In this document: piece by piece, positions 33,456 to 44,571 of the stretch | Layout of the letters: each line of letters opens with the position of its first letter | Numbering within the stretch: the stretch's first letter is position 1 | Assembly (NCBI GenBank): GCA_043228905.1 | Contig: JBHGNT010000013.1 | Location: forward strand, 2,914,001-2,978,000 | Reading direction: 5' to 3' | Source of the DNA: Azolla caroliniana | Taxonomy: Eukaryota > Polypodiophyta | DNA: 64,000 bases | Translations under genes and position numbers: made by a program | Notes under the pieces: generated by a model | What the model was told of the DNA's origin: nothing | What the model saw: only the letters and a program-made list of their open reading frames with translations | The model's database searches: none

Positions 33456-34503
33456 CAAAACGCAGTCCGATCACTGTGTGTTTGTGAAGAAGTTCGAAGG
33501 AGGAGACTTTCTAATACTCCTCCTGTACGTGGACGACATGTTGATCGTCGGACGGGACCAGGTCAAGATACGGATGCTGAAGAAAGCGCTTCACCGAACC
33601 TTCTCAATGAAGGACCTGGGTCCGGAGAGGCAAATACTAGGGATGCACATCATCCGGGACCGGAAGAAGAAGCAGTTGTGGCTGTCACAGGAGAAGTACG
33701 TGACAAAGGTGCTTCACCGGTTCAACATGTCGGAAGCAAGACCGGTCGGGTCAACCCTCCCGGCAAACTGCAAGTTGTCCAGCAAGCAAAGCCCCAAGAC
33801 AAAGGCTGAGAAGGAGGACATGATGAAAGTACCATATGCCTCTGCCGTCGGAAGCTTGATGTACGCAATGGTGTGTACAAGACCGGACATAGGATATGCA
33901 GTCGGAATGGTGAGCCGGTACATGAGCAATCCCGGCAAAGAACACTGGAACGCGGCCAAGTGGATACTCCGATACCTGAAGGGCACGGCAAACGTGTGCC
34001 TCCGATTCGGCTCCGGTAAGCCCGAACTCGACGGCTTTACCGATTCGGATATGTCGGCTGATGCAGATACCAGCCGGTCCACATCAGGGTATGTGATGAC
34101 GTATGCAGGGGGAGCTGTTTCGTGGCAGTCGAGGCTGCAGAAGACGGTTGCACTGTCAACCACGGAGGCGGAGTACATGGCGGCTGTTGAAGCCGGCAAG
34201 GAAATGATATGGATGAAGGACTTCATTAGAGAGCTCGGTATCCGGCAGGAGGAGTACCGACTCTACTGCGACAGTCAGAGTGCCATCCACCTTGCGAAGA
34301 ACGCGGCCTATCACTCCCGGACGAAGCACATCCAGCGAAGATATCACTGGATCCGGGAAAGGATAGAAGACCAGGAGTTCGTGCTGACGAAGATCCACAC
34401 TGACGAGAACGGGTCAGATATGCTGACCAAAGTGCTCACACCCGACAAGCTGGAAGCGTGCCGGAAGAGGGTCGGACTGGAAAGACATCCCATGCCGAAG
34501 TGA
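33456..34503 (+). pseudogene. copia E RT C-terminus and RNase H
   Basis: Picks up at SDHCVFVKKFEGGDF, the RT box LLYVDDMLIVGRD, FSMKDLGPERQILGM, then the RNase H (YLKGTANVCLRFGSG, DGFTDSDMSADAD, ALSTTEAEYMAAVEA, CDSQSAIHLAKN) and the end of pol (TDENGSDMLTKVLT). About 200 bases that normally carry DVKTAFLHG and SLYGLKQ are absent just upstream. Otherwise the frame is open to its TGA at 34501. Confidence 0.9.
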
Positions 34504-34513
34504 AGGGGGAGTT

Positions 34514-35140
34514 TGTTGGGATTACGGTCCCTCCGGATGGGATGGTCGGATGTCCGGGAATCGGGAATGAAGACCCGGTTCCGGAGCCGGATGATGAAGA
34601 CCCGGTTCCGGATCCGGATGATGAAGACCCCGGCTACGGAGCCGGATGATGAAGACCCCGGCTACAGAGCCGGATGACGAATGTACCCGGAGAGAGATCC
34701 GGATGCGGGGACATATTTGTGAATATGTTTGCCAAGGCCCCTTGAGGCTATATTTGTAAATAGCCCGAAAGTCATATGTGTATAAATATGACCTAGGGCA
34801 AACAGTTTTGTAGTTGTTGCTCATTTTTCTGTTTTCCACTTAGAGAGAGTGAGAGAGAGAGAGAGAGAAAGGAAGAGGTCGACGCCTCTGTGTAATACCA
34901 CCGCCTGTGGCGAGGACAGCGAGCTCAAGGTCGTCGCCTTGCAGCTCGCCATTGTACATTCCCTGCGTATAGTGATAGTTGGAGTCTTGCACTCCCGTGG
35001 TTTTTCCCGTCTAGGGTTTTCCACGCTAAACCCTGTGCATTCGAGTCTCTCTCTGTGTTTTCGATTTACTGCTGCATTGATTCGTGTTTCCTCGGTTGTG
35101 GCCGAGAGGTGAAGGTTTTGGAAAGCGTCAATTCCTAACA
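34514..35140 (+). repeat. 3' LTR of copia E
   Basis: 627 bases, near-identical to 29968-30594; followed by the target duplication GATGC. Confidence 0.93.
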
Positions 35141-35145
35141 GATGC

Positions 35146-36455
35146 GGCTACCTATTCGGCCTTGGTCATTGATGTCGTGGTGCACTCTTGAAGTTTTGAT
35201 TTCCATGAGATCGCTCCATTGCCAAGTTTAAAACAATATCCGGTTGTCGATTTACGACTGTCTACGTTACCTGCAAAGTCCGGGTCGGTGTATCCGACTA
35301 CGCCTGAGATGTCGTTCGGGCTGAATAGAATACTAAGGTCTGTTGTGCCCACCAGATATCTAACCACATGCTTGATTGCGTTCTAATGCGATCGGCCAGG
35401 ATTGTGCATAAATCTGCTCATGAATCCAACGACATGAGCGATGCAGGTCGTGTTGCGACCATCGCGTACATCAGGGAGCATACTGCCAGTGCATACGGTA
35501 CCGACTTCATAATTTCACCTTTCGGACCGGATGCCGCACAGTCTCGCTGAGACAGGCGAGTACTACTGGGGAGTGGGGTTGAAGCAGATTTTGCCGATTG
35601 CATGTTGAAGCGTTCCAAGACACGTCCAATGTAGTCGGATTGAGATAAAAACAATTGTCTTCGATTCATGCCAAGAATGTGTTGAGCGGGACCAAGGTCC
35701 TTCTTGGCAAACTTCAACCGCAGTTGCTGAACAAGTTTGGCGAGTTCTCTGGCATGGTGACCTGAGATGAGCATGTCGTCCACATAGATGATGAGGAAGA
35801 TGGGTTATCCATCTTGAGTTGTTTTCGTGAAGAGACATCGGTTCTCATCACTCTGTGAGAAGCTGATCGATTGGATTAAGTCATCGAACTTCTTGTACCA
35901 CTGTTGTGGTGCCTGTTTCAGGCCGTAAAGACTCTTCCTGAATCGGCAGACTACATGTTCTTGACCGGATACCACGAAGCCTTTCGGCTGCTCCATATAA
36001 ATTTCCTCCTCAAGATCACCATGGAGGAAAGCCATTTTTACATCTAACTGAATCAGCTCCAAATTCTTGGCTGCCACTACGCCGAGCATAAAGTGAAGGG
36101 TTGTCATTTTCACCACTGGTGAAAAGATTTCGTCGAAGTCGACGCTGTATTCCTGTCGAAAACCCTTGGCTACTAATTTGGCCTTGAATTTCGGGGTGGC
36201 CAAAGCGAACGTCTCCTTAACTCGATAGAACCACTTACACGGAAGAGCACATCGATTCTTCGGTAATTCGACCAAGTCCCAAGTGTTGTTTGCACGAATG
36301 GAGTTCATTTCGGACTCCATTGCCAAATGCCAGGTGGCCGAGTCGGCTGATGCCAATGCTTCTTCGTATGACGTCGGTTCTCCGACGTCTGTAAAGAAGA
36401 TACCAAGAGAGTATCTCTCTGGGGGTTGCGACAGTCTCATGGTCAGATGGTCCAA
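35146..36455 (-). pseudogene. copia B RT and RNase H start
   Basis: RT reads ALPCKWFYRVKETF, FDEIFSPVVKMTTL, LDVKMAFLHGDLEEEIYM, KSLYGLKQAPQQWYKKFDDL and, after one stop near 35805, IIYVDDMLISGHH. RNase H starts VRYLVGTTDLSILFSP and DFAGNVDSRKSTTGYC, ending at the site of insertion of E. All three RT catalytic motifs are present; stops and one gap after SLMYAMVATRP make it a pseudogene. Confidence 0.87.
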
Positions 36456-37692
36456 AGCCGAGTCATTTGGCTGTGCCGGTCGGTGTTAGAGGGTGTAGCT
36501 ATCCGTGAAATTGATCGCGTGTTGTGAGCTGGGCCTTCGTGAAGGGTTGGCACATCGGAAAAAATTACCCTTCGGACTTCGATCGATTTTTCGACCAATT
36601 GATGCATGGATGACTCATTGAACACGACGTCTGAACTTCGGGCGATTTGTCTGTGTTCAAGGTCCCAGAGTCCGTATTCCATTTCGCCATCTGGTCCATA
36701 ATTGAGAAGAATACATTTCCTGGACCTTGGTTCAAGTTTGTAGCGATCATCTTTCGGGATGAGGGCATACGCCTCACATCCGAAAATCCTTAGCTTGTCG
36801 TAATTCGGCTTACTGCCGGTCCATAATTCCTGAGGGATCCGAAGTCCTAGAGGCCTACTCGGTGACATATTGATTATGTGTATTGTCGTAAGTAGGGCCT
36901 CTACCCAGAAGCCATCCGACAGTTCAAAGTGTTGGAGCATGGAAACTATCCTTTCTTGAATTGTCTGATTCATCCGCTCAACAATTCCATTCTGCTCCGG
37001 ACTATGGGGTGCCGTAAATTCATGTCTTATGCCGTGTTGTCGGAAAAATTTGACGAATTCCTCTGATTTGAACTCTCCCCTGTTATCGGTCCGAAAACAT
37101 TTCAGTTTTCGGCTGGACTGATTCTCCACCATAGTGAGCCAATCGGAGAAGATCGAGAACACTCGATCTTTTATTTTGATCGGATAAGCCCACACCTTAC
37201 GAGTCGAGTCGTCAATGAATTTGACGAAATACAAAGCACCGCCGAGAGACTGATGTGGCATAGGACCACAAACGTCCAAATGGACCAAATCAAGCAGACT
37301 GGATTCTCTCGGGGTGGATGACGGGTGTGTCGCGGCTGTCTGTTTGCCGTATTGGCAATGCTCCTAGAATTGATAATCCGAGAAGGAGAGTTTGGGGATG
37401 TATCCGGCTCTAGATAAGTGCGCAATGCCGGTCTTGCTGAGGTGTTCGAGTCATCCATGCAATAGTGATGACATTGGGATGTCAACCAGAAATAGGTCAC
37501 CCTCTCTGAGTCTGAGTGTGACATGCAAAGGATACAATGAATGTATCTTCGGTCCTCGAGCAAGCAGGAGGTTCCCCCTGTGGAGCGTCCACCCTCCTGA
37601 TGAGAAGCCAACACAGATGTCGTCTTCATCCCATTGTCTGACTGAGATAACTGGTCTTGAGAGCTCAGGTACATGTCGAACATTGCGTAGTA
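36443..37692 (-). pseudogene. copia B integrase
   Basis: DDE core intact by eye: Asp in MVHLDVCGPM, Asp in FRTDNRGEF, Glu in NGIVERMNQTIQER, followed by KLRIFGCEAYALIPK and GEMEYGLWDLEH. The zinc region upstream (37288-37692) is frameshifted. Integrase would insert element DNA into the chromosome. Confidence 0.85.
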
Positions 37693-38781
37693 CTAATGTA
37701 GAGCCACCCTAAGGTTGAGCTCTATCGTGCCGATTCCAATTATGTCATAGTGTTGCGAATTTCCTACTCGAATTGAGTCGGAATGTGGGGCTGTGTATTG
37801 CTGGAATTGGGATCGATGAGGAGTCACATGAAAGGACGCACCCGAATCTAAGAGACATGTGCTCAATTCTTCAGTCGTAAGCAAAACTTCTGATTCGACT
37901 GGGTTCTCAATTGATAGTATGTTCGGATCATTTGTCAATACTTTGGTTGAAGAACCCACATAGTTGATCTCCTTGCACCGGCCACTCTTCTGATCGGCTC
38001 ACTGAGCATTATCGTTTTTGGCCTTGAGTGCACAACAATCGGCTTTGATGTGTCCGGGTTTCTTACATTAATTGTACACTCGATTATCCTAGGACTTGCT
38101 CTGACTTCGCTGATTGTTCAGCTACAATGAAGAACCTCTTCCACAATTGTTCGATTGGTCGGTCGAACCTTGTACTACGTAAGCATTGTTGGCCGAATCG
38201 TTCGCAAATGATTTTCTCCGAGTTGCTTCAGTCAAAATTGCACTCGTGAGTGAGGAGTACTTGATGGCAGTTGTCAACGTATTGCACATGGTTGTAACAA
38301 AAGTCTCCCACGAAGGAGGGAGACTACTCATAAGCAACATTGCTTTTATTTCATCCTCGATAGTCGTCCCCTGGGCCGCAATTTAGGAGCTTAGGCTTTT
38401 GTACTCATTCAGGTGTGCCTGGACCGAGTCGAACTCTTTCGTCTGAAGGTTATAAAGGCGCCGAATCAGGTATATCTTGGTGGCGGCGACCTTCTTTTCG
38501 TAAGTGTCCTAAAGAGTCTTCCACAGTTGGAAGGCAGTCGAACACGATTGCACCGTGAAGTACACGGACTCCAATAGGTGCATCCGAATAGTCGCTTAGA
38601 CGATTCTGTCGAGCCTTTCCCATTCAAGTGGCTTGTATCCTTTTAGAGGGTCTTCATTCTCAATGGGGTCAATTTGCCCCTTGACTATTAAATAGTCCTG
38701 CATCTGCTCCTTCCAGAAGTTGAAGTTCGATCCGTCGAACTTCCTTTGACCCATTTGTGACGAGCCAGATGTTGATGCCAT
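37693..38781 (-). pseudogene. copia B gag and protease
   Basis: Gag starts MASTSGSSQMGQRKFDGSNF at 38781 and breaks at a stop after 60 codons (Trp/stop changes recur: near 38598, 38520, 38380). LLMSSLPPSWETFVTTMCNT is the conserved UBN2 region. The zinc knuckle near 38060 is degenerate. Protease site CLLDSGASFHVTP is near 37840. Confidence 0.82.
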
Positions 38782-39450
38782 CTGTGTTGGTTTAATAGAC
38801 TTTGTCCAGAGTCAACCATGAACTATGGTGGAGAACAACAGCCAGGCTCACTCAATGTCGTTCTATTTGGAGTTGGACACAAGTCCCGTCGATTTGGAAT
38901 ATTGATGAATCCTGTTCGGAGTTAGTCGAATTGAACCCAGATTTGATGATTCGATTTAGAATGTCGATTTTCCGAGATTTCCCAACACTGATTATGTGCG
39001 ATTCTCTAGGCCGATCCTGTTTCGGGTAACTGCAACGATGAGAGGGATGGAACCAACTAGTCCTCCCGAACATCGTTCAGCCGAATGAAACACAGATTGG
39101 GGTTGCCCCTGGAGTCATGTTTGCTTCGAATGGTTAAAGAGAGTGAAGAGATAACGTTAGATGACTTATTTGATTTTCACCTAACCGAGTGGAGCACGGG
39201 TGTGGTCTGATCAGGAGAAAGGTCTCACTCCGAACAACGACAATCACAGAGTCGAAGTAGAGTTGAGTGACTTAATTCAAGAGTGATTTCGAACACGGGA
39301 GTGCAGACCTTCAGTTGTCTCTCTTCGTCAAATGTGATTTCAAGAGGAGTTGCCAATTGAGATCTTCAGGGTGTATAGGAGAAGAGTTGCCAATGGAGGT
39401 TAGATAGATGGTGCCGGTAGAATCAAACAAAACCACGCTCTGATACCATA
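38782..39450 (-). other. copia B leader with iMet primer site
   Basis: Non-coding leader between gag and 5' LTR. On the - strand TGGTATCAGAGC (39437-39448) lies two bases inside the LTR and matches the tRNA-iMet primer site perfectly. Confidence 0.85.
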
Positions 39451-39778
39451 TGTTGGGAGCGCCATCATCTAATGCGGAACAAGATCAACACTCTTCTAGG
39501 AGAAGATCGAGAATGGATGCAAGATCATAGCTTGAATGGCAACATAGACAGAAAAATAGGAATGCAACCAACGCGCTAGAGAGAGAGAAACATTTAAGCA
39601 CAACTCAGAATATATTGCAATAGCCATAAAGAACAACCACATAACTAGGTTACAAAGTTAGTTTATATACTGACTGACTTAGGGCAACTGCCCTTCTCAC
39701 TATCTACATAAATAGCCTAAGACTAGTGTGTACAAAGGAGACAATGTGAATACATCCATTAGAAACCCGTATTCAACA
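39451..39778 (-). repeat. 5' LTR of copia B
   Basis: 328 bases; the partner at 29105-29431 differs at roughly 20 positions, so B is clearly older than E. Confidence 0.88.
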
Positions 39779-39783
39779 AGGAT

Positions 39784-40800
39784 GCAGGTTCGATTCACCT
39801 ACCTTAGGTGTTTCATCAAGGAAGAAGACCAAATCATCGCGCAAGGGCGCCGGGAATGGAGGATGTTCATCCTCAACACCAATGACGTTGGCACCGCTCT
39901 GTTTGCAAAAGGAAAAAAAGTCGAGTCAGATATCAACTTATGGCACAAGCGGATCGGTCATGTCAACTACAAGAGGCTTCAGGAGCTATGGTCGAAACAA
40001 GTAGTATTTGGCCTACCGAAATTCAGTGGCCGGAAGGCCCAAATTTGTGAAGCCTGCTAGCTTGGGAAGCAACAATGACTTCCATTCCCCAACGAGCATA
40101 ATCAGAGCTGCAACAAGCTCGATTTGATCCATTCGGATGTTTGGGAACCGACACAGAACATGAGCCTAGGCGGGAGTTGATACTTCGTCTCCATCATCGA
40201 CGACTATAGCTGGCACACATGGATCTATTTCGTAATCTAGAGAAGAAAAGCAAAGTCTTCGATTGTTTCTAGAACTTGAAAAGCCTTGTCGAAAGGGAAA
40301 CAGAGAGAAACATCAAGTGTTTTTGGTCAGATGGTGGAAAAGAATACTTTTCCGGCCAACTCAACTAATAACCTACAATAGATGGGAAATTGGCGAGTCT
40401 AATTCAATTGTAGATTGGAGCAGAACGACGTAGCCAAGCGGAAGAATCGGTCAGTTGTGGAAGCGGCAAGGGCAGTGTTGGAGGAGAAGAGCATGCCCAA
40501 GTTCTACTGGGCCAAAGGGATTCAGATGGCAATCTACATCTAGAATCAGATCAAAGAGAAGGTATCGGCACACGAGTTGTATTTAGGGTGAAAGCTGAAC
40601 TTGAGACACCTGAGGGTATTCGGTAGTATTGCCTATGTGGACGTGCCAGATGAGAAGAGGAAGACGTTGGATGCAAAGTCGGAGAAGTGCATATTGGTCG
40701 GCTACTCACATGAATAGAAGGGGTATAAGTGCTACAACCCCCGGACCAAACAAGTTCGAGTAAGCTGAGACGTTGTCTTCGACAAGTCAGCGTCCTAGTA
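39784..40800 (+). pseudogene. copia A integrase
   Basis: Continues element A after B. The zinc region LWHKRIGHVNYKRLQELW with CEAC precedes the core, where LIHSDVW keeps the first Asp. The second motif reads FWSDGGKEY, and the Glu motif reads AKRKNRSVVEAA with Lys in place of Glu. Then HLRVFGSIAYVDVPDE and CILVGYSHE. Many stops. Confidence 0.82.
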
Positions 40801-41219
40801 TGCCCTTCCAACTCCGACCTCCCGATTTCTGAGGATGAGGCAAATGAACCCGACATGATTCGGGAAGAAGAAGAAAACTTTGGTACTCTAGGAGAGAGTT
40901 TTATTTCATTCCGACTGAGTGGCCTAAATGGAGAGCTAAGTCGAGATGACCAACCGAATAAAGAGTCGGCGAGTTAAGACTCAACCATGTTGTCCTTGCA
41001 CAAGGAAAATGAGGAGACGGTTCACGCGCAAAGAAAAGGGTAAGATTAAGATGCCGAAGTACGACACGGATAAAGGAGAGTCGGATTAGGGAGAATCTGA
41101 CAACACTTTGAGAGAAGGTGAACCTCAAGAGTTGAGGTCAGATGTGGCCAAGAGGGCCCTCAAATCGGCGAAGGAGAAACTCCGCTAATCGACTCGCCAC
41201 AAGAAGCTAGTGATCTAGT
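40801..41219 (+). other. copia A integrase-RT linker, decayed
   Basis: Acidic, charged frame fragments without a recognised motif, as expected between copia integrase and RT. Confidence 0.5.
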
Positions 41220-42036
41220 ATGGGTATAACGAGTACATGGTGCGCCATTATCCATACATGACGAAGGTAGCTGAAGTCCGCAAGTTGGAGAGCTATGCGG
41301 AGGCATCACAAGTTGCCAAATGGCATTTGGGCATAAAGGAAGAAATGTGGGCATTTGATGCCAATGACACATGGGACTTAGTTGACCCTCCCCAGAATTG
41401 CAAACCGATCGGATGTAAGTGGGTGTATAAAGTGAAATACACCGCTGACAATTTGGTCACCCAGTATAAGGCCCAACTAGTAGCCAAGGGATACACATAG
41501 ATACACGGAATCGATTATGACAAGACTTTTGCATCGGTGGCGAAGATGACGATGGTTCATGTGGTGCTAGCGGTAGCAGAGGCAAGAGGGTGGCATCTCC
41601 ACTAGATGGACGTGAAGAACAAGTATGCATGGTCCAACCACCCAGATTTCAGTCAAAGATGAACAAGTCAATAGTACGTCGAACGAAATAGTCGCTTTAC
41701 GACCTTAACCAAGCCCCCCATGCTTGCAACTCGAAGATCACGCACTGATTGCATAAGATGGGGTTTGTAGCCCCCAAATCCGACTCGACGTTGTTTATTC
41801 GGAAAGGTCCAAAGGGTCCAGTTTGCATTCTGCTTTACATGGATGACTTGGTCATCACCGGACCCGACCTTACTGAAATCAACCAAGTCAAGTCCCAGTT
41901 GTCGGACACATTTGAGATGAAGGATCTGGGGGACCTTCACTACTTCCTCGGGACCGAAGTGATCCATACCCCTGATGGCATATTGTTGTCTCAACAACAC
42001 TATGTTTTGAATATGTTGTTCAAGTGGGCATGAAAG
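41220..42036 (+). pseudogene. copia A reverse transcriptase
   Basis: Motifs KWHLGIKEEMWAFDANDTWD, GCKWVYKVKYTADN and QLVAKGYT, then in decayed sequence DYDKTFASVAKMTMV. The RT box LLYMDDLVITG (YVDD changed to YMDD) lies near 41835, followed by FEMKDLGDLHYFLGTEVIH and HYVLNMLFKWA. The frame ends near 42030, where foreign sequence begins; the next copia motif (TPLN) is at 42224. Confidence 0.85.
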
Positions 42037-42223
42037 ATTGGGATAACAGGCTGATCAATCCCAAGAGCTCTTATCGACAGAGTCGTTTGATTTAGTTTGG
42101 GAGAGTGGTTCCCAGAATAATGATCTCTAAGAGCAAAAGTTGAGGGTTCAAATCTCATTTTCTATTCTCTGAATTACGAGAGTGATATGAGTTGCTGTCT
42201 GCTGCTCTTGCCAATCCGTCTCT
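42037..42223 (+). pseudogene. insert with mitochondrial-type large-subunit rRNA fragment
   Basis: Between the copia motifs LFK..GMKD and TPLN, normally about five codons apart, lie about 185 extra bases. The first 50 (42040-42089) read GGGATAACAGGCTGAT, then CCCAAGAGCTC and TTATCGAC in the spacing of domain V of bacterial/organellar large-subunit rRNA. The CTCTTATCGAC form recalls plant mitochondrial 26S; cytosolic 25S has GGGATAACTGGC instead. The remaining bases are unrecognised and include GGGTTCAAATCTC, a tRNA T-loop-like word. Confidence 0.6.
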
Positions 42224-42243
42224 ACTCCCCTCAATAGGAGCGT

Positions 42244-43161
42244 TGTCGTAGTGTATTTCGTACACTATGTGAAAAATTGCATTTTTGTTCCTACGGATGA
42301 AGGAGAAATCGGCAAGGAAGAACTGGTAAGGAGGACCCAGTATGGAGAACTAGTTAGAACCGGATGAAGAAGGCCGGTGAGAAACGGTGAGAAACGGACG
42401 AAGAGGACCCGGTAAGAACCGGATGAAGCAGACCCGGCAAGAGCCGAATGAAGAAGGCCGGTGAGAGTGTCTCACCGGATAAAGAGACATATTTGTAAAT
42501 AGAAGAAAGTATAAAAATATGTATTACATGCATAGGGCAAGATTCAAACCTTGTACCTCCATGTTAATAATGTTAAGCCTTACCACTATACTAACATATT
42601 ATGAATTGTAAAGTTATACTAATCTTTATCCCATACAAATATTCTAGATATGCATGGTACAAAAAGTTATTCATGCATACATACTTGAGTTAAAAGAAAA
42701 GATGGGATAGAAATCTAATCATGCACATACAGTGTGCATGAAACTAAAGTTAGAAAAAGCATGTTAGATAAAGCATATAGTCTATAGTTAGAAAAAAAGC
42801 ATGGATTGTGAAGACTCTCTCATCATTATATAAGGATGGGAAGCACAATGTAATGGGGGGAAATACTTGGAAATTGGATATATTTCCGAAAACACCAACC
42901 AATTAATATAATCGTGGGATTCACGAAAATAATATAATCTATACTTGTGGGATTCACAAGTTTCTTATATCTTTCTTTCAATCTAAATACATATTCTTAT
43001 CTAAATACTAATTAATAAAATATATTATATTTGTGGGATTCGCAAGTTTATAATAATCTATTCATAATTAAAATCGCCTCAAATTCTTCCTCTTCCTAGT
43101 CCAAAACCCCAACGCTTCCCACCCAACTCATGCAAATGATTTGGCGCCGAAAGGCACGACA
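42244..43161 (+). repeat. 5' LTR of element C
   Basis: Starts with GTAGTGTATTTCGTACACTA (a perfect hairpin TAGTGTA/TACACTA), then CCGGATGAAG-type short repeats, an AT-rich half and three GTGGGATTC(A/G)C(A/G)A words. Confidence 0.85.
42532..42606 (-). other. tRNA-like module in element C 5' LTR (antisense)
   Basis: On the - strand GTTAGTATAGTGGTAAGGC (A-box-like, close to tRNA-Asp type) is followed after about 30 bases by GGTTTGAATCTTGCCC (B-box-like). The 3' LTR copy lies at 45618-45694. Confidence 0.5.
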
Positions 43162-43165
43162 GAAG

Positions 43166-43183
43166 TGGTGAACCCGACGTGAA
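43166..43183 (+). promoter_or_regulatory. primer binding site for tRNA-Trp
   Basis: TGGTGAACCCGACGTGAA begins four bases after the LTR. It is the complement of the 3' end of plant cytosolic tRNA-Trp including CCA, as I recall that tRNA, over 18 bases. Confidence 0.8.
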
Positions 43184-43698
43184 GGCTGGTGGCAAGGAGA
43201 TGGATAATCAACAAGAGGTGACGAGCATAATGATGATGATGATTGAGTGGATGCAACAAGAACAACATGCGATGTCGGAGATGAAGTCGGCGGTAGAGCG
43301 GCTTGTGCAACGAATCGGGCAATTCAATGGAAAGGATGTGTCACGTTACCTATGTGACTATAAGGCGGAGATGATGCGATGTCGGATACTGGAAGGATTG
43401 CAAGTGATATCCTTTAGTCGGGTGGCCTTGGACAAGCTGCAAGAGAGCATATACGAGATACGACAACAGAACACAATGTGGGTGTCCTTTGAGAAAGCAC
43501 TATCGGAGAAGTATGACTACAAGAGATCGATGGGATGAGATCGACGTGAGTTTGACCAGTGGGTGGCATCGGCAAAGACTCACCGAACTGCGACACTAGC
43601 ATTCTTAGAGTTTGAGTATCGTTTTGCTCAACTCTCGGAGCGGGAACAAAGATTGGTGGGGGTGGATAAAGTCCTAATGTTCGTAAGATCAATCAATT
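43179..43698 (+). pseudogene. element C gag-like gene
   Basis: 119 codons (MKAGGKEMDNQQ to DYKRSMG), then a stop at 43536 and a continuing frame REFDQWVASAKTHRTATLAF and FAQLSEREQRLVGVDKVLMF to about 43698. The segment QFNGKDVSRYLCDYKAEM is a Gag capsid-type region. No zinc knuckle is seen. It may supply particle protein or be a relic. Confidence 0.65.
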
Positions 43699-43869
43699 GA
43701 AAAGAAAGGATGGACATCAGGATCGAAAAGAAAGGATGATGGTGCGAATGGTCTTACCGAGGATTGGGCTGAAGTCGAAAGGGTATGCCGGAGACATGAT
43801 GAGAGGAAGAAGAGAATCTTGTCAACAACAACATGGCCTATAAGGGATGATTGATTAAGGATAGACGAT

Positions 43870-44571
43870 GTGGCTGATATGAAGGCCGAAGTACGAGTCG
43901 ACGGTACCACGGGAGAGGGTGTGGAACAAGGCATCCTGTCGTCTTGCGAAAGAACGACGGCCAAGGATAAGGTCGATGACTTGAGAGTGGCGAACACCAC
44001 TTCAAGAATGGAAGAAGGTTTCGTAATACAAGTATCCGAAACATCGGGTGAAAAAGGGGTAAGCATAATCAATGCTTGCATGATCGAGGGAGATAAAGAG
44101 TGCGGGGCGGACTTGATTGAGGAGGTCGCCACGAAAGATGACATCGAATCGGAGGTGGCTATGGACGAATCAATGGCGGATGGCCGTATGAAGACTTTCC
44201 CACCACTAGTTCTAGAGACTTCGGCGGTTGCGTTCGAAAGGCAACGTGAGACCGAAGAGACGGAAGGTGGCAGAGAGAAAACGAAGGCCGAAGCTGATGC
44301 ATACCACGGAGAGATAGCCAAGAAGGTGGATATGCGTGAAACAACAGAGAACGATAATATCGAGGATTCCTGCCCACTAATTCTAGAGACTTCGGCGGTT
44401 GTGTTCGAGTACCAACGTGAGACCGGAGAGACGGGAGGTGGCGGCAAGAAAGGTAAAGTCGGAAGCCGGTTCAGATGGAAGATGATCCGGACGAAATTTC
44501 GATCTAAACAAAAACCAACTCGGAAAGGGACCAAATCGGTAAAAACCAATCAACCGATTCCGATTCGGTGA
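43870..44571 (+). CDS. element C second frame, charged protein of unknown function
   Basis: 233 codons without a stop, rich in E, K, T and R. It contains an internal duplication of about 30 residues around L(V/I)LETSAV(A/V)FE and (E/G)ETEGG/GETGGG (about residues 115-145 and 175-205). The C-terminus is basic (KKGKVGSRFRWKMIRTKF). No known domain. It lies where protease/pol would start, so it may be a gag C-terminal extension. Confidence 0.5.
   Translation: MADMKAEVRVDGTTGEGVEQGILSSCERTTAKDKVDDLRVANTTSRMEEGFVIQVSETSGEKGVSIINACMIEGDKECGADLIEEVATKDDIESEVAMDESMADGRMKTFPPLVLETSAVAFERQRETEETEGGREKTKAEADAYHGEIAKKVDMRETTENDNIEDSCPLILETSAVVFEYQRETGETGGGGKKGKVGSRFRWKMIRTKFRSKQKPTRKGTKSVKTNQPIPIR

Larger units (their letters stand above)
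29968..35140 (+). mobile_element. copia element E, young, with internal RT deletion
   Basis: LTRs 29968-30594 and 34514-35140 are both 627 bases and differ at only about four positions by eye, so insertion is recent. The target duplication GATGC is perfect (29963-29967 and 35141-35145). The primer site TGGTATCAGAGC is at 30598-30609 and GAAGGGGGAGTT precedes the 3' LTR. Codon use is GC-rich with many CGG and CCG triplets, unlike its neighbours. Pol has one frameshift near 32280 and lacks the central RT motifs, so it cannot move by itself. Confidence 0.93.
29105..39778 (-). mobile_element. copia element B (- strand), containing E
   Basis: LTRs at 39451-39778 (5') and 29105-29431 (3') begin TGTTGAATACGGG and end GGCGCTCCCAACA on the - strand. 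Flanks GGGAT (29100-29104) and AGGAT (39779-39783) form a near-perfect target duplication. A perfect tRNA-iMet site TGGTATCAGAGC lies just inside the 5' LTR. Gag, protease, integrase, RT and RNase H are in copia order on the - strand. Element E splits the RNase H. Confidence 0.9.

Noticed and set aside
42137-42160. tRNA T-arm near GGGTTCAAATCTC
   Set aside because: Only a T-loop-like word; no acceptor or anticodon arm could be paired, so no tRNA is called.
43689-44549. 286-codon open frame on the - strand of element C
   Set aside because: Antisense of the 233-codon charged frame; Ser/Pro/Phe-rich as expected for a shadow of a Glu/Lys-rich frame, with no motif.
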